A stretch of DNA of 64,000 nt from Cardinalis cardinalis. Lineage: Eukaryota > Chordata > Aves > Passeriformes > Cardinalidae. The translations under genes were made by a program, and so were the position numbers. The stretch lies in NCBI GenBank assembly GCA_014549065.1, contig JACDOX010000224.1, forward strand, positions 794,835 to 858,834. Reading direction: 5' to 3'. Positions within the stretch are counted from its first letter, which is position 1. Each line of letters opens with the position of its first letter. Under the pieces are notes generated by a model. The model did no database searches, had not been told where the DNA came from, and was given only the letters and a program-made list of their open reading frames with translations. Below are positions 49,101 to 62,281 of the stretch, piece after piece.

Positions 49101-51531
49101 TTCTGAAATGAGGAGCTTCCATTTTATTCAGTCTGTGTGAGGTTGAGCAAATGGCCAGTTTGCTCTCAGGCTCATCTAAGTGAATTGAAGCATTCTTTCC
49201 TGAGAAGGGTCAGTCTCATGTTTGTTTAAGACCAGCAGAAATATTTCTATAAAAACACTTGTATACCTTGGTATTTTTCTACAAAGGGATATTTTTCTCT
49301 GAGTTGCCAAATCTCTGTTCTTGTCTCTTAGTTTCTTCAAAACTTATATTAATGTTGATTTCTCTCATAGTTACCAGGATATCAACAAAGATAGCAGTAG
49401 TGGTTTTTACAGGTTCATAATATAAATTTATTCTTCAGAGTTCAGTGGTTTAGATCCTGTAATAGAATATGCAATCAGTAGGAGAGACAGCATTGAAGAG
49501 TAAGGAAAATATAGTAAAACAAAGGCAAGAAAGCTGTTCTGCTTAAGCAGAGTTCTTAGCTGATTTTGTGCCTAGCCCCTGTGATGTACAGCTGCATTGG
49601 GCATTGCAGTGGTACTGAGTCCTGAAGAGCTGAGTCTAGAAGTGGCTTTATGTATTTGTGCAGAGAAGTCCTGCTCTTCTGCATGAGTACAGGCTTCAGT
49701 TTGGAAGCCAGTGACAGCTGCTGACTTTGGCACACACTGGCAGGGTGAAGGAGGATACCTGTGTCACTGGAACACAAATCAGGAGTGACAGCTGAATGCA
49801 AAGTTTGGTTTTTGCAGCGAGGGTGGTGGTGGTGGTTTAATTGTTTAAAATTATGCGAAAGCCACATGGCAGAAGCCTTGTCTAGAACTCACACACTCAT
49901 GTGGGTTCTTCCCTGTTCAAAATGCTAGTGAGCTGCTGTGGTGCCTCTGCTACTTTATACAGATTGAAGAGCTTGTCTTCAACTGGAGAGGCTGTCTCTT
50001 TGTTTTCTGGATGAAGACCAGTACTGTCTGCCACGTGTACTTGAAGGGTCTGTGTTCCAGCCCTCAGATAGGAAAAAGTGTTACTGAGTCAGAATACTGA
50101 AGGTATAAGTAGATGGTAAAGGTTTGAGGAGTGAAGCATGAAGTGTGCATTCAAGGTGAAGAAAGAATGGTCCTGAATAAGGGATATACACTGGGAAGGG
50201 GAGGGAATGACTGTAGCAGGAAGAAACAGAATGCCTCATAGGTACATTCAGGACAGGTATTCAGGCACTGAGTCAAGTGTTTGTGCTTCTTACAGTGAGA
50301 GGACCNGGGAATGACCTTGGACTGCACTTCTGTGTCCATGATCCTTAATTATTGCTGCACTCCTTGCTGTGCTTTGGGCTACCTTCACCAGCTTTTGTCC
50401 AGACAAATCTGCTGTAGGAAAAGGGAATCTTAGCAGCACAGGTGCAACTTGAGGCCAGAGTTTCATCTTCACTCTCCTCTGTTGCCCAGGACAGACATTC
50501 CCATAGAGCAGGAGATTGTAGTAACTAGTCACAAAAGGTAGNGAAGTTGCTGGCAAGAGTTTTGTTCTTGTGCAAAAAGAGCAAAGGTTGAATCTGGAAG
50601 ATCTTTTAAAAGGGGTGGCAAAAGAATTTTGTGTGAATTGAGGTAAAGATANTACCCACGTTAGAGCTGTGACTAATTAGCAGGGTGGATTTTAGCATGA
50701 TTTAGTGCAAAAGGTGGAGAGGAGAGTAATGATAATGAAAGGCTCAATTTTGGCTATGATAATTTGGAGAGAGTGACTGGGCACTGTTGGCACATCAGGT
50801 TTGGTCAATAACAAAATGTGTTTTGCATTTACTGTGTGCACACTGTTAAAGTGCTNCTGAGTTTTTGTCAGTGGGAGTGGCTACTCACATTTTGAAATAT
50901 AATGGAATTAGTAAAAGGAATGCAGTTGGTATTCATGTTTGCCTGTATTTTCTTAGTGTATTGAAGGATGATATCTTGTCCCAAGTCATAATAAATGACG
51001 TAATGGTAAGGAGTTGAAGACTGTGTAGCAGTAGANACTGTGAACACTAGCGACATAATTGAACATTTTTATGTGTTTTTTTAAAATAGTTGTTTGATAT
51101 ATTTTATTGATGCTTGTCTTACAATTTGTATTGCTTAATAGATTTTCTTAATAATGTTTAAAACATGTAGATGTAATTTATAACACACTTCTGTGATATT
51201 ATTTTTAANGATAGTGTTGCAGATACTTGCTTAATATTTAAAATGCTAATTACAACTTCAGCACAACATTTCTGTGTCAGACCATAGATGCTCCATATCC
51301 TTCAATCAGTTCAACTTATAATGGTGGGAATTATGCACCCAAATTTTGTTGAATGACTGCTAGTCTGGATTTTCTGGCAGTAGAAATACCTTAGCTATAC
51401 AGCTCTTATTTAATCTTTAGGCTTCTCCCGGAATTACTTGCACAAACTGGCTTGCTTTGGTTGAAGTTGGAGTGGTGTGACTGCCTGCACATAAAACTAA
51501 TTTTTCCTGTGGTGTTTTTGGTGTGTTTCAG

Positions 51532-51608
51532 GGGAAAGTCCACCTGGAGCTGAGGCTGAGTGAAGTCATAACAGACACTGGTGTTGTCTGCCACAAGCTC
51601 GCAACTCG
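51532..51608 (+). CDS. RASA3: RASA3 exon 5: C2A to C2B linker
   Basis: A 77-nt internal exon starting on a codon boundary. It encodes 25 codons plus two bases of an arginine codon before donor gtagga at 51609. The translation reads [25 protein letters not shown], matching RASA3 about residues 125-150. GKVHLELRL is the last strand of C2A, and CHKLAT leads into C2B, whose first full exon would begin with the rest of the arginine codon. That next exon is not found in the remaining 12.4 kb, so it lies beyond the window. The acceptor has a U/G-rich tract and a good branch site 32 nt upstream. Confidence 0.97.
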
Positions 51609-54600
51609 GTAGGACTTGAAATGTAGCTGTGAAGTTATGAGAAACAGACTGATTGCAAACAGTCTGCAGTGCTTCATTTAAAAATAGTTGGAGGAATCAA
51701 CACATTTAGTTGAACATTGAATGTTCCTAATCAGAAATATCCTTATGAGTTTATAGCNTGTGAATTTTTTTCGTTTTCCCTTTCCCTCCCTCTATGTAAT
51801 TTTCTTCCTAATAGCCTTAAATGTTAATCAACTCCTTACCCAATTTAGTCATGGCATAAATACTAAAAAGACATCAAAGGGTAATATTAATGTCCTTCTA
51901 ATTTGCATTAAGGACCTTACCAGCTAAGTAAATTTGTTGCACAGCTTGTGTGGTGAGAATGTTACAGAGCTGACTTAAAAGTTTGCTATCACTTGCTAAA
52001 GNGGCCTCAGAATCGGCCATCTGGTCTCATTCAAGTTGCAACAGAGATGCCACAGGANTCAAATGGCAGTAAAGATTTCTCTGTCCTCTGGGGAGGAGTC
52101 TGGAAGACCACTGCTCTCTGGCCACACCAAAGCCTTTCACGTTACCTCAGAAGCAGTGGCAGAGCTGGTTTGCCTCTGTGAGGAATGCCTTGTGTTCTCT
52201 GGCAGAAGAGCTGTCAAAATTACACTGCTGGCATTATACACATACACTTCTATGTCAGTCATGTCAATATGATAAATGCTCTGCTAGGAAAGTTCTGACC
52301 AGCCCAATTTTCAGACCAGTATTTAGTATCATTTTGTTACTGCCTTTGCTAAGGTTTTGTCCTGGTAGTCTTTACATCTAGGACCTCTTAATAAATGCAA
52401 GTGACCCATATGGTGACCACCATCACTGTAGGTCCACTCTTGGTATGAGGATGTGCTGGGGTAAGTGGTCCTGCCTGCCTGTGCATGTTCCCTCTGGTCC
52501 ATGCAGGTNCTACCAGAGGTCTGCAGCAGGTACATTTGACCTCTTCCTCTCTGCAGTCTGCTCTCAGGAGGCAGGGGATGTACCAGGGGATAGTCAGCTG
52601 CAAGTTGCTGTGGAGGCTCTGAGCTCCAGTGAANTTGTTAACCAGGGCACAATGCTGCTGGAACACAGCTCAACCTCTTTCAGAACAAAAATTGCTGTGT
52701 CAGTATAGCTGTGTACCACCTGAAGGGCTCAGCCAGCTGCTACCTGAGGACTCTCATTGTGTCATTGTCCACTGCAGAATTTGAATATGGCCAGGTGATG
52801 ATGGTCACAGACATGCTGAGAAGTCAGAGCTCAAATCTGTATCTACCAAGTCCTAGGTTGGCATCTTTTGTTTAAGTGTTGCTTGTATTGCTATTGGTCC
52901 TAAGGCTTTGCAGGGCAAGGGGAAATAGATGGTGGGAAAAGGCAATTTTGTTGTCAGAGAGAGGATGAATGTGTGTGGGACATACAGGACAGTGGGTTTA
53001 TCACTGAGCTTGGACTCTGCTTGANGCATGCCTGGAGGATAGTGTGATTAGACAGGGAAGGGAGCACAGTAGTCCTGGTTACCACATTGAGGGTTTTTTT
53101 TTTGCTTTGGCCTTTCTGAAGGTGGGTACTGCACTCCTTAGATGTGATACAGCCACAGAGCCTTCTGTCCTTATCCTTTGAACCCTAATTGTGGGTTGAA
53201 ATCCTGTGATGTCCGTGACTCTGCAAACATAGNTTAACTGAAATGCCCTTCTGCTCCCATCTGTTTTGAATAGTTAGGATGTGTGCTGAAGGACCTTCAG
53301 AAGTGTTTGCCTCTATTTGTTTTATTCTGAGAGAGTGTGTCATACCACAGTCTTTTAAAGGCTTTGTCTTCAGTTAAGTGGGGCCCTGTGAAATTATAGT
53401 ACCAATGGATTTTTCAGTGAACTTCCTGAAATACTGGAAATAGGTGTTGAAAAGGTCCTTCTTAATATGTAATACATGCAGCTTCTTACTTCATGAATAG
53501 CAGTAAGGCAATGACTACATTAACAGTGTGATTTCCTAGCTTTCTATTCATTTGGCCAGACAGGTTTTAAGTACTTATTCAAATTTTTGCTTATATATTC
53601 GNGATTTGAAGACTATTTCATTAACTTTCTACAATGCAGATAAAAAAAAAAAACAAACTTAGATTGGTTTGTGAAGCATTCTGTAACCATGATTTGCTAG
53701 GTAGTGTTCACATTAGCTGCAATGTGTAGAAAAATCATGAGGTTTTAGCCACTGAATCATAATGAGCTCAGGTGTCTTAGAAACAAAATTTGTGAGTCAG
53801 AGCTCAAGCAAGCTTTTGTCTGCTGAAACTGTCTTTTCCCATTGCCACCTTCTCTTTGATATCTGACCTGGACACTCTGGCTTTGTCTAGTTTCCACATT
53901 TATTTGTTATTTGAGTGGTGAAAGTAGTGCTTAGCAGTTCAAATAAGAAAATTGGGAAAGAAGAATGTTTCTAGAGTATGTAGTTCTGTTGATGCAGGAT
54001 TTCATGGCCATCTGTCTTAGCTGTGAGAAAGATGAAGGGGAGTGTTTACATCATGGGGGGAAAAAAAGGCATTTCAGAATGTAGTCCAGCATTTTCTTCA
54101 TGCCACACTGCTTGCTTCAGGAAGGTCTGAACTGCAGCTCTTAACATTTTTCCACATGATCTGAAATCTCTTGCAGGTTTGTTCACAGACATCTTGGTTC
54201 TAGTGCTTCAGCCTGTAAGAAAAGAGTGTGGTAATTAAGCAATGTTCAGCTAAATGTCTTTGTAGCTGGAATTTGCCAGTGAGGAGAGCAGCAAAGGCAG
54301 GAGAGGCAGAACCTTTGTTAGAGGTAGGTCAGGAGTGCAAAGCAGAGATAGGTGTTCTAGGGAAGTGCAGGTTCCAATTGAGTGTTGTGAAAATAACTGA
54401 TTTTCTTATTAATATCTCGTGGATGTTACAGTGAGCAAATAAGACAAGGCTGTAAAGATATGAGCAAGAATCTAGAATCACTTCATCTTAAAAACTGACT
54501 TGTTCTGGTGAATCTAATGCTTGTCTTGTGAACTTCCTTGACTTTGTTTTAAAAAAAATATAGTTTGTTTTAAATTCAGCATTTAGCTGCAGAGATGAAC

Positions 54601-57080
54601 ACTGCCCTGCAAATTCAACATATAACTGGTTGAACAGATCAGGTTTGCAGGGAGAACAAAAGCAGCCTCCAGTGGGCAGCTGTTTAAAAATACCTTAGAG
54701 ACACTTGCTTTTTTAAGCCCCAGAGNAGTGCTTGTTTTCAAAGACCCTGTATGTAGGCTAAATGAAGACTTGACCCAATTAGGAAACTTTTTTACCTCTC
54801 CAGAAGATAAAAAAGGTATGAGCTTACCCATAGGTCTTGATCAGTGTGCCCTCTGAGCCTGTTCACATTGCTGCTACCTCTGCATTCCAGAAAGCCTGGA
54901 AAGCAGCTGGGGCTGAGCCAGCCTGCAGTCCCGTGGAGCATGCTGTGAACAGTCAGCTGGATGAATGGATGGAAAAATTCATCTGAATGGAAGGGCAAAT
55001 TAAAATATTTAAGTGCTGAGCTCTTGAACATTAAGTAGTAGATTATTAAAAAATGCAAAAGGGAGTGTGCTTCCTTAGCCCCTGCAGAGGAAGCAAAAAA
55101 TTCAGTTTAAAACCGGTTACCTAATAGCTTCTCCTTAAGAAGCATTCAGTACTTTCATTTAGTCTTAAACCACTAAGCTGTTGTGTTTCATCACAGGCCG
55201 TGGTCTCAGCCAGCTGCTACAGCACANTCTCCTGGACTGAATCCCTGCAAAAGAGATTAAAAGGAGAAGCATTAGTGGATTTAAAAGTTGCATTGACAGT
55301 ACAGATGTAGGCACCACACTCACACTGCTTGTGTCCCCCAGCAACTTCATCTCTGTAAGAACCACAGCTCTCACTTGGGATGCTCCTNCTGGGAAAGGTT
55401 TATTACTTGTGGGCATCCCCTGTGGGACCTGGTGCAAAACCTGGTGGTCCTTGTGACTGACCCCCATCAGTCTCCTGTATCCCAGTTACAGGACTTGGGA
55501 TGCAGGCTCTTGATGTGTGTGTTCACACCATACAGGGAGAGCAGATGTACAACCTGTGGACCACAGACCCCTGCCCCAAGTAAGTCAGATAAAAAACAGC
55601 AGGCATGGACTTTGTGGTTTGGTACCTTCCTATAGCTGCATTTGTACTAAACAATGTTGTGCTGTGTAGTGAGTCACCTTGAGTGCTGGGAAAAAGCAAG
55701 TCTTACTCAGTAGGTTTGGCTTCTCCCCTTTCTGTCTTTTACTCACAAAAGATCTTGCACTGNGTTCCTCCACACTTTTTACAGCCACAGCCTTCCTGGC
55801 CCTCTGCACAGTCAGCCACTGCTTGTTGTGACTATCAACATCTGTCCTCACCTTCCTCTCGCTGTGGAGGCCGTCTCTTGTTTTCACCTGCCAGAAATCT
55901 ATCTGTAATTTTATGAAGATTTTTAAGATAGGCCAGGAAGGAAGTGGTCAAGACTTTCCCATGCTTCTGGCTGCTTGTGTCCATACACACCCCTTTGTGC
56001 TGACACACAGCTTCTGGCAGCTGCTTGAGCAATGTTGTATTTTATTATTTTTTCCCCCTCATGCTTTTTAAGCTGAAACAGGCCTTAATCCTATGTGTCC
56101 TAGGAACTACACTTTTCTTTTTCTGTNATGCAGAAGAAGGAAAATGACCAGGGAAAGATTCTCTTTCTGCAGCTGTGCTGGGTGGAGATGTTTGAACTAA
56201 GTCATGAACAGTGTGTGTCTAGCCATATTACATGAATACATCTGAAAATCAATGGTATGTACTTTTCCCTAAATTTTTTTTGTAGGCCACCACTTCCCAG
56301 GTAGAGAAACTTTTCCTGCTTTACAACCAAAGTGCTTGGAAAGGATCCCTAGACTTTTTGTAAACCTTTCCCCACCATTGCTAGACCAGGTTTTGGGCAA
56401 CGTATTTGTGTTTAGCACAGAAAGGTGGTTCCCCAGAGGCTTTACGGCCTCTGGGCTTTCCAGGCAACTTTGTCTCATCTGTCAGAGCCACACAGGCAAG
56501 GAACAGCAGATACATGCATTTGTATTTATTTTATAAAGAGGAGGGNTCCTGTAGATAGCTTTGTAGCAATCTGCAGGTTTTGCTGTGGTTAAGCTACTAG
56601 AGGCAACATTTAGAGGCAGTGTTCTGTATTTAGCAAGATGACATCTTGCAGCATGCCTGAAGGAACAGGCCACTGAACTCCTGTTGAAAGTCAGAGTGAG
56701 CTGGGAGCCTGGCTCCCTGATCATCCTCTGAGAATTCCAGCATGTGTATGTAATTAGTCACATTTAAATGTCTGTATTTATTCGGTGTCCCCAGCTGCTC
56801 CTTCAAGTGTTGTCTTATGTCTTGTCTTAGTTTTAAAAAAGCTTGGAAACATCTGCTTCCACCCCTCCTCCCTTCTGCTTCTTTTATTCTCCCACCCAGT
56901 AAATCTATATAGCTAAATAACAACATATGTGCTTCAGAGCCCACTGCTGTCTTTCACATGTAGTAACACAGTTCTCCAGTAAGTAATTCATAAGTCTACA
57001 AATATATTATCAATGGTGAAATTTTATTTGGTTAAGTGAAGCTTTTGTAGCTCTGATATGGAGGATGTGGCTGCTCTGCA

Positions 57081-57096
57081 TTAATTTATAAATTAA
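57081..57096. repeat. 16-bp perfect AT palindrome
   Basis: ttaatttataaattaa is its own reverse complement. Such sequences are AT-rich enough to arise by chance, and it may also simply be a cluster of TAAT homeodomain-type cores. Confidence 0.85.
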
Positions 57097-60000
57097 ATGC
57101 TGTGCAGCTCTCTTGGGGGCTCCACAAGATGTATTCTGACCATGTGGAACAAAGCTGAATGGACAGTTTACAAGAGCAAGCAGGAGAGGAGACAATAAGT
57201 AGGTATGACATCCCCAAGATCACCGCTTCAGGGATTCTTAAAAGAGCAGTGACTGATCTGGGGGCTTTAAAAGCCTTCTGAAGAGGAAGAGGGAGGTAAA
57301 GAAGAAGGTTTCATTTGTCAGGTGTGGTTAAAGCAGAAGGTCTCTTCCTAGGTGTGGGAGTCCTGGGTCTTGGTGGTGCTTCCCTTGCCTTCCCTGCCAT
57401 GGGAATAGAGCGCAGAGCATGCAGTGAGCAGCGTCTGACCTTCCTCTCTGATGGCTCACATTATAGATCTGAACTTCCTTGTCCATGAGCATTGCTGCTC
57501 ACTGGTTGACAATCACTGCCCTAAAGCAGATTGACTTTATGTAACTGTTTAAAAGTCTCTTATGCAATATGATGTTTCTAAGGTTAAGGTAAATNATGCT
57601 TCATTTTGAAAATTTCAGAGCTCAGCCTTTTTGTTTTGTTGGTCGCAACTCATGAAGGGCAAAGTTACATGTATCAAGTCTGCTTGGAAGGGCTGAGATA
57701 ATGGCCATTCCTGCTTTTGCATCAGCAGTGTGGATCCTAATCTAAAGCATAAGAGGAAAACGTGGTTTTGTGTGATGCAGGTCTGCTGTTTCCACCTATG
57801 ATTGCAAGAAGTATTTTCCTTTTCCAAATTGGAGCTGGTTTTCTACCTAAATGCCAGCAGGAACCTGGGGTTGTTTCTTCATGGAGGCAATGTTTTGTTG
57901 CTTTGTGTGCCAGAGTGCTCAGTNTCAGGCTCTTGATGGTTGTGTTGATGTGGTGCAGGGCTGCAGCTCCTGTTGGAGGCCAGAGCTGGCAGTGGCTGCT
58001 TTTCCTGTCATGTTACAGTTCTTGGTGCTGTGCCTACATCCAAAATGGGTCCATAAGCTACCCAGCCCTCTTGGATTTGCTACTTCCAGTTTAGAGAACA
58101 TACATTTATTTCTGTTGCTTTAGAAAAGTTTCCATTCCACTGCAGAGACATGCAGCTAGCTTTGAACTCACCTCAGGGTCAAATGAAGCTTGTTTTCCTG
58201 CCTAAAATATGACCTGCATCAATTAGGGGGAAAAAATATTGCTAAATACAAGAAGGCCATGTATGTATGCATCAATCAGGTGAGCTCACAGTATTTTGAA
58301 AAATTTCAACTTTTCTTTGCTCCTGGGGAGGAATGCTAATGAAGGCATGAAGTAGTTTCATAGCTTTATTTTGAATAAACTCATGCATCCATTAAATGTG
58401 TTACAGTCTCCTTTCTCTGGAGGGCAAGCCCTGCATCAAGCTGCACCTTTTGCTGCAGGATTGCATCTTGATCATGCTTTTAATCGGGTGTGGATTTCAT
58501 AACAAACTGATTGGGGGAAAATGCTCGGAGGTTAAATCACATAGTGTCTGGTACTTTTTTCATGAAGTGCTGCAGTGCTGTGGGTTTTGGGAGTGCAGGG
58601 GGGAAGAAGAGCTATCTATCTTTATAAGGCTTTAACATAGTACATCAATTTTTTCTTTTTTTCCTCCCAACTCTTATAAGAGTATGTCTACACTGCTGTG
58701 CTTCTCCATCCCCACCATAGCCTCTCTTGACTATTTTGTAACCTAAATCAAGTTTCAACTGTTCTCCATTAAACCTCCGATATACAGAAATAATGTCTTC
58801 TGCTGCTGCTGTGTTTCCCACTAAATGAAGTTTGTTTGACACTTCTTTGTTTTGGTATTCAGTGTTTCTTCAGTGCTTCTCCTCTATTCATTAAATTCTT
58901 TATGCTAATCACATACAAGTGTCATTTTATCTGTAATCCCAATCAACAGCAACTTCAATTATACTCTTCTCCAGCAGAACATGTTTTAAAGTGCTCACCA
59001 TTTTGAGATTGGATAGTCATCACATGACTCTCTGGAATAGGTCTAAAACTCAGTTTGTAATTAAAGATTCAAATGTAAGTCTTAAGCTATTCTGTTTTAG
59101 CAGTAAATGCTGCTGTGCAAGTAACGTGACAGTATTTCCTGTTTTACACAGAGTGTGCACAGACTGGGATTATAAATGGAGGCAAATTATTCAAGCATAA
59201 ATCCTTATGGTAAATGATTTTATTTCTAAATGTGCTCGAGGTCACAGGGTGCTTTAGGGGCATTAGAGAGCATTCCTGTAGTGCCTATGTTTGTAAAAGG
59301 TGCATGGATTTTGAGAACTGTGAATTGTTAGCACATTCAGTAGGCTGTCAGTGCCCCAAATGTCTGCAGTTTTTACTTCACTGATGTCCTTTAATGATGA
59401 CCAGCTGGAAGAGTAAAAAATACATTTGAGGTAGGGCCCCAGGAAAAACCAGCTAGCTGTCTTGCAACACGACCTATATCAAAAGGTTCTTCCCTTTGGA
59501 GTACAAGGTATTTGGCATAATACAAGGGTGAGCTTGCACCCTATTTCATTCTGAATGACTCTTGGGATTTCTACAGCTTCTGTGGCAGGCACCATCCAAA
59601 ACCAGTGGAGGAGTTTCTAAAAGAGCAATGTGATGAGGCACAAATATTACAGTCGTCTCTGCAAATTTTTNATCTGTTGCTCCAAGAGCAGCACTTGCCA
59701 ACATGATACTTAGGTAGCGGAATGAAGCTAGGGACATTAAGGTAGGATAGAAACAGGGGAAGCTGGAGGGTAAAGAGGAAGTTGCAGGGCCCCAAGTGTT
59801 GAGGTTGGATGATTTCTTTTTTGTTGAGCTTCTTTGGTTTTTTTCAGATATAAGGAAAGCAGAGACATGGTACACAATACCAAGGAAACACTTGTCATTA
59901 ACTTCATTGTTCACAGAAGGACTTGTTGAGAGGAAGTTATTGCAAAAAGTCATACAGTGGATGTGCAATAATGAGAAAGTATCTCTTGCCCTACTCCATC

Positions 60001-61068
60001 TGGAATCATGTTTGTGCTTCTGGTACATTATTGTACTGAGAATGCAACTACTTATGTGCTATGACTGAGTACTTTCCAGAATCCACAGTGCTAAATTCAC
60101 CTGGTATCAACTGTATGTCCCCCTGCTTGTCTGTCTTGGTGTCAGCCTTTGGCTTGGATGCCATTTTTTGGAAATTTCAGTAAGAGTCAATTGCGGGAAA
60201 ATTAATCTATTTTGCCAATTATATATTGGTAATGTCAAAAGCACTTTTGAGTCAGATTAAAAATCTTTCAATACACATTGTTAATTTTATAGCACTTTGA
60301 GACCNGTCATTTTCACTGTCCCATTTCTTTCTGCCCTACCAGGTAGGTTGTTAGTTTATCTAATAATTTTGTTCTCATAAATATGAAGAGAAAAGGGAAA
60401 TACTCTGAAAGAAATTGCAGTGAGCACAGAAATTGTCAAGGACACTGTGCTTTTGGAGGCAGTAATGTCTGCAATTAATTTTAACTTATTTTACTGTTGA
60501 ATTGCTTCCAAGCTGATGGTTTTGTAATAATTTCATACAAGCTTCAAACAGAGGCAACAATTCAGCTAGACTGTATCCAGCTGCAGATGTACTTGCTGTG
60601 TATGGTTTTTACTCTTTTAGTTGTTTGACAGTCTCTGCTGATTTATCCAGTTTTATGCCCCACCGCCCAAGCATCGTGTTTGTAAAAGGTGGCACAGTGT
60701 GACAGCAGATTTATGTGCTTTTCAGTCAGAAGCTGCTGAGAACTGCTGTGTGCAGCCCTTTCCTCCCTAGGGACATCCAGGGGTACTTTCTTCTCTGTAT
60801 AGCCGTTNAGTTTAATAAAATTAGTATAACTGGAGTGTCTTTTGAAATCTCCACCACTTATTCAAATTTTGTGGAAAACGCCAACTGATTAAAAAAAATC
60901 NTCAGCGGAGATTGATTGACAAATATAGACAGAAAGCATTTTCTCTCTTTAGGAGACTGGGCTAAAAAGCATGCTGTTAAACTCAGAAGTGTTCATGGAA
61001 CAGCTACAGGAAAAATAGAGGAGCTGGTAAATATGTCTTACAGTGAGGACTGCTGGATTTATGCAAGA

Positions 61069-61637
61069 AAAACTTCGATGACACCAAGCTGGGGAGGAGT
61101 GTTGATCTGCTGGAGGGTAGGAGGGCTCTGCAGAGGGANTTGGACAGACTGGATTCATGGGCTGAATCCAGTGATATAGGCCACACCTTGAGTGCTGTGT
61201 CCAGTTCTGGGCTCCTCAAAATAGGAAAGACCTTGAGGTGTTGGAGTGTGTCCAGAGGAGGGCAGTGAAGCTGATGAAGGGTCTGGAGAGCTCAGAGGGG
61301 ACCTTCTCACTCTCTACGACCACCTGAAAAGAGGATGTAGCCAGATGAGGGTTGGCTTTTCCTCCCAGACAACAAGTGACAGGACAAGAGGGTGTAGTCT
61401 TGAACTGTGCCAGGGGAGGACTAAGCTGGATATTAGGAAGAAATTCTTTACAGGAAGGGTGATTGGGCATTAGAAAAAGTTTCCCAGGGAGGTGGTGGAG
61501 TCACCATCCCTGGAGGTATTCAGGAAAAGACTGGATGTGGCACTGGGTGCAATGGTCTAATTGACAAGGTGGTGTTAGGTGATAAGTTGGACTTGATGAT
61601 CTCAGAGGTCTTTTTCAACCTATCTGATTCTGTGAAA
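61069..61637 (+). mobile_element. CR1 LINE 3' fragment with two internal deletions
   Basis: Recognisable CR1 blocks run in order. First is the ORF2 segment gatgacaccaagctgggga through gcagaggg-ttggacagactgg. From about 61181 follow cttgagtgctgtgtccagtt, gtccagaggagggcagtgaag, caagtgacaggacaagaggg, gaagaaattctttacagga, tcaccatccctggaggt and the terminal ttggacttgatgatctcaga with a gattctgtgaa end. Compared with CR1 layout, a few hundred bases are missing at about 61167-61180. A further several dozen are missing near 61290, where ggtctggagag jumps straight to the ctcagaggggacctt block. Stops and frameshifts make it non-coding. It is inserted in the sense direction of RASA3. Confidence 0.93.
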
Positions 61638-62256
61638 TCTCAGTATGCACATTATTAGAAGAGAGTCCTTCTGAATGTATGGTTACTTATTCCTACTCTA
61701 AGTGATAACCAACGTTTGGAAGCTCAAGAGACTAGTGGGAAACAAGTAGTAAAACCATTGGGNGTGGGGAGTTTGTTTGGTTTTTTTTTGTCATGATCAT
61801 TAATCAGCAAACAATTTCATGTGGAAAATTTTGAGGATATTTTAATAGTTGTGATTCCTTTGAGTTAAGCCTCGATTGCTCTTCAGAAATGTGCTCTCAA
61901 GATGAAGTAATCATCATGAACTTGTTGCACAAATTTACTAGTTGTGAGCTTTCATCANTGTCTCAAAAGAGGCCAGAATGTGATCCCAAAGATCCCTTTT
62001 CATCCCAAACTATGAGGATAAACAGAACATCAGTATCAACTCTTTCTGCAATAACTGGAATTTAAAAGCTAATGTGGGCATCTAATTATAGCTGGTTATA
62101 CTNACATGCCTATGCCCTAATTTGCATNTTGTTTTTCCATAAGATGAAGTGATAAGCCATAAAAAACTTTAATAAAGACCACTTTACATTGCTTTTCATC
62201 TCTAGAGGCTTTGTGCTATACCACTTGGTGAAGCACATTCTTCTTTGGATGAGATA

Positions 62257-62281
62257 TCATAGGTTTTAGCTAAACCTATGA
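62257..62281. repeat. Hairpin, 10-bp arms, 5-nt loop
   Basis: tcataggttt at 62257-62266 and aaacctatga at 62272-62281 are perfect inverted copies around tagct. It is compact, in intron 5, with no poly-T tract or gene end that would make it a terminator. Confidence 0.88.

Larger units (their letters stand above)
39387..51531 (+). other. RASA3: RASA3 intron 4
   Basis: A 12,145-bp phase-0 intron (donor gtgagg, acceptor AG at 51530-51531). A well-placed branch-site match, ctaat, has its adenine at 51500, 32 nt before exon 5. The intron contains a possible old LINE2/MIR-like remnant near 41.5 kb, a 16-bp tandem duplication at 40971, a short hairpin at 44024-44046 and a relatively CpG-rich pocket at about 45.74-46.16 kb. 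Its other open frames are short and unrecognised. Confidence 0.94.

Noticed and set aside
50290..50556. Open frame on the - strand with basic residues, considered as a retroposed gene piece
   Set aside because: No poly-A tail, no target-site duplication and no recognisable parent protein.
52400..52440. A DPY-like reading that might be the start of RASA3 C2B
   Set aside because: The reading frame does not continue with the C2B sequence, no acceptor or donor fits, and flanking residues do not match. Exon 6 is more likely beyond the window.
52000..52870. Higher-GC segment with overlapping open frames on both strands, considered as an LTR or retrogene remnant
   Set aside because: I could not identify terminal repeats, a primer-binding site, retroviral motifs or a parent gene. 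Nothing beyond composition supports a call.
56133..56235. An exon-like open stretch after a gcag acceptor (starting KKENDQGK) running about 30 codons
   Set aside because: It ends in a stop without a donor, has no family resemblance and does not fit the RASA3 reading frame or sequence at this position.
59546..60028. 160-codon open frame on the - strand, the longest in the window
   Set aside because: It contains an ambiguous base, shows no domain or codon pattern of a real gene, and a single frame of this length is expected by chance in 64 kb on six frames.
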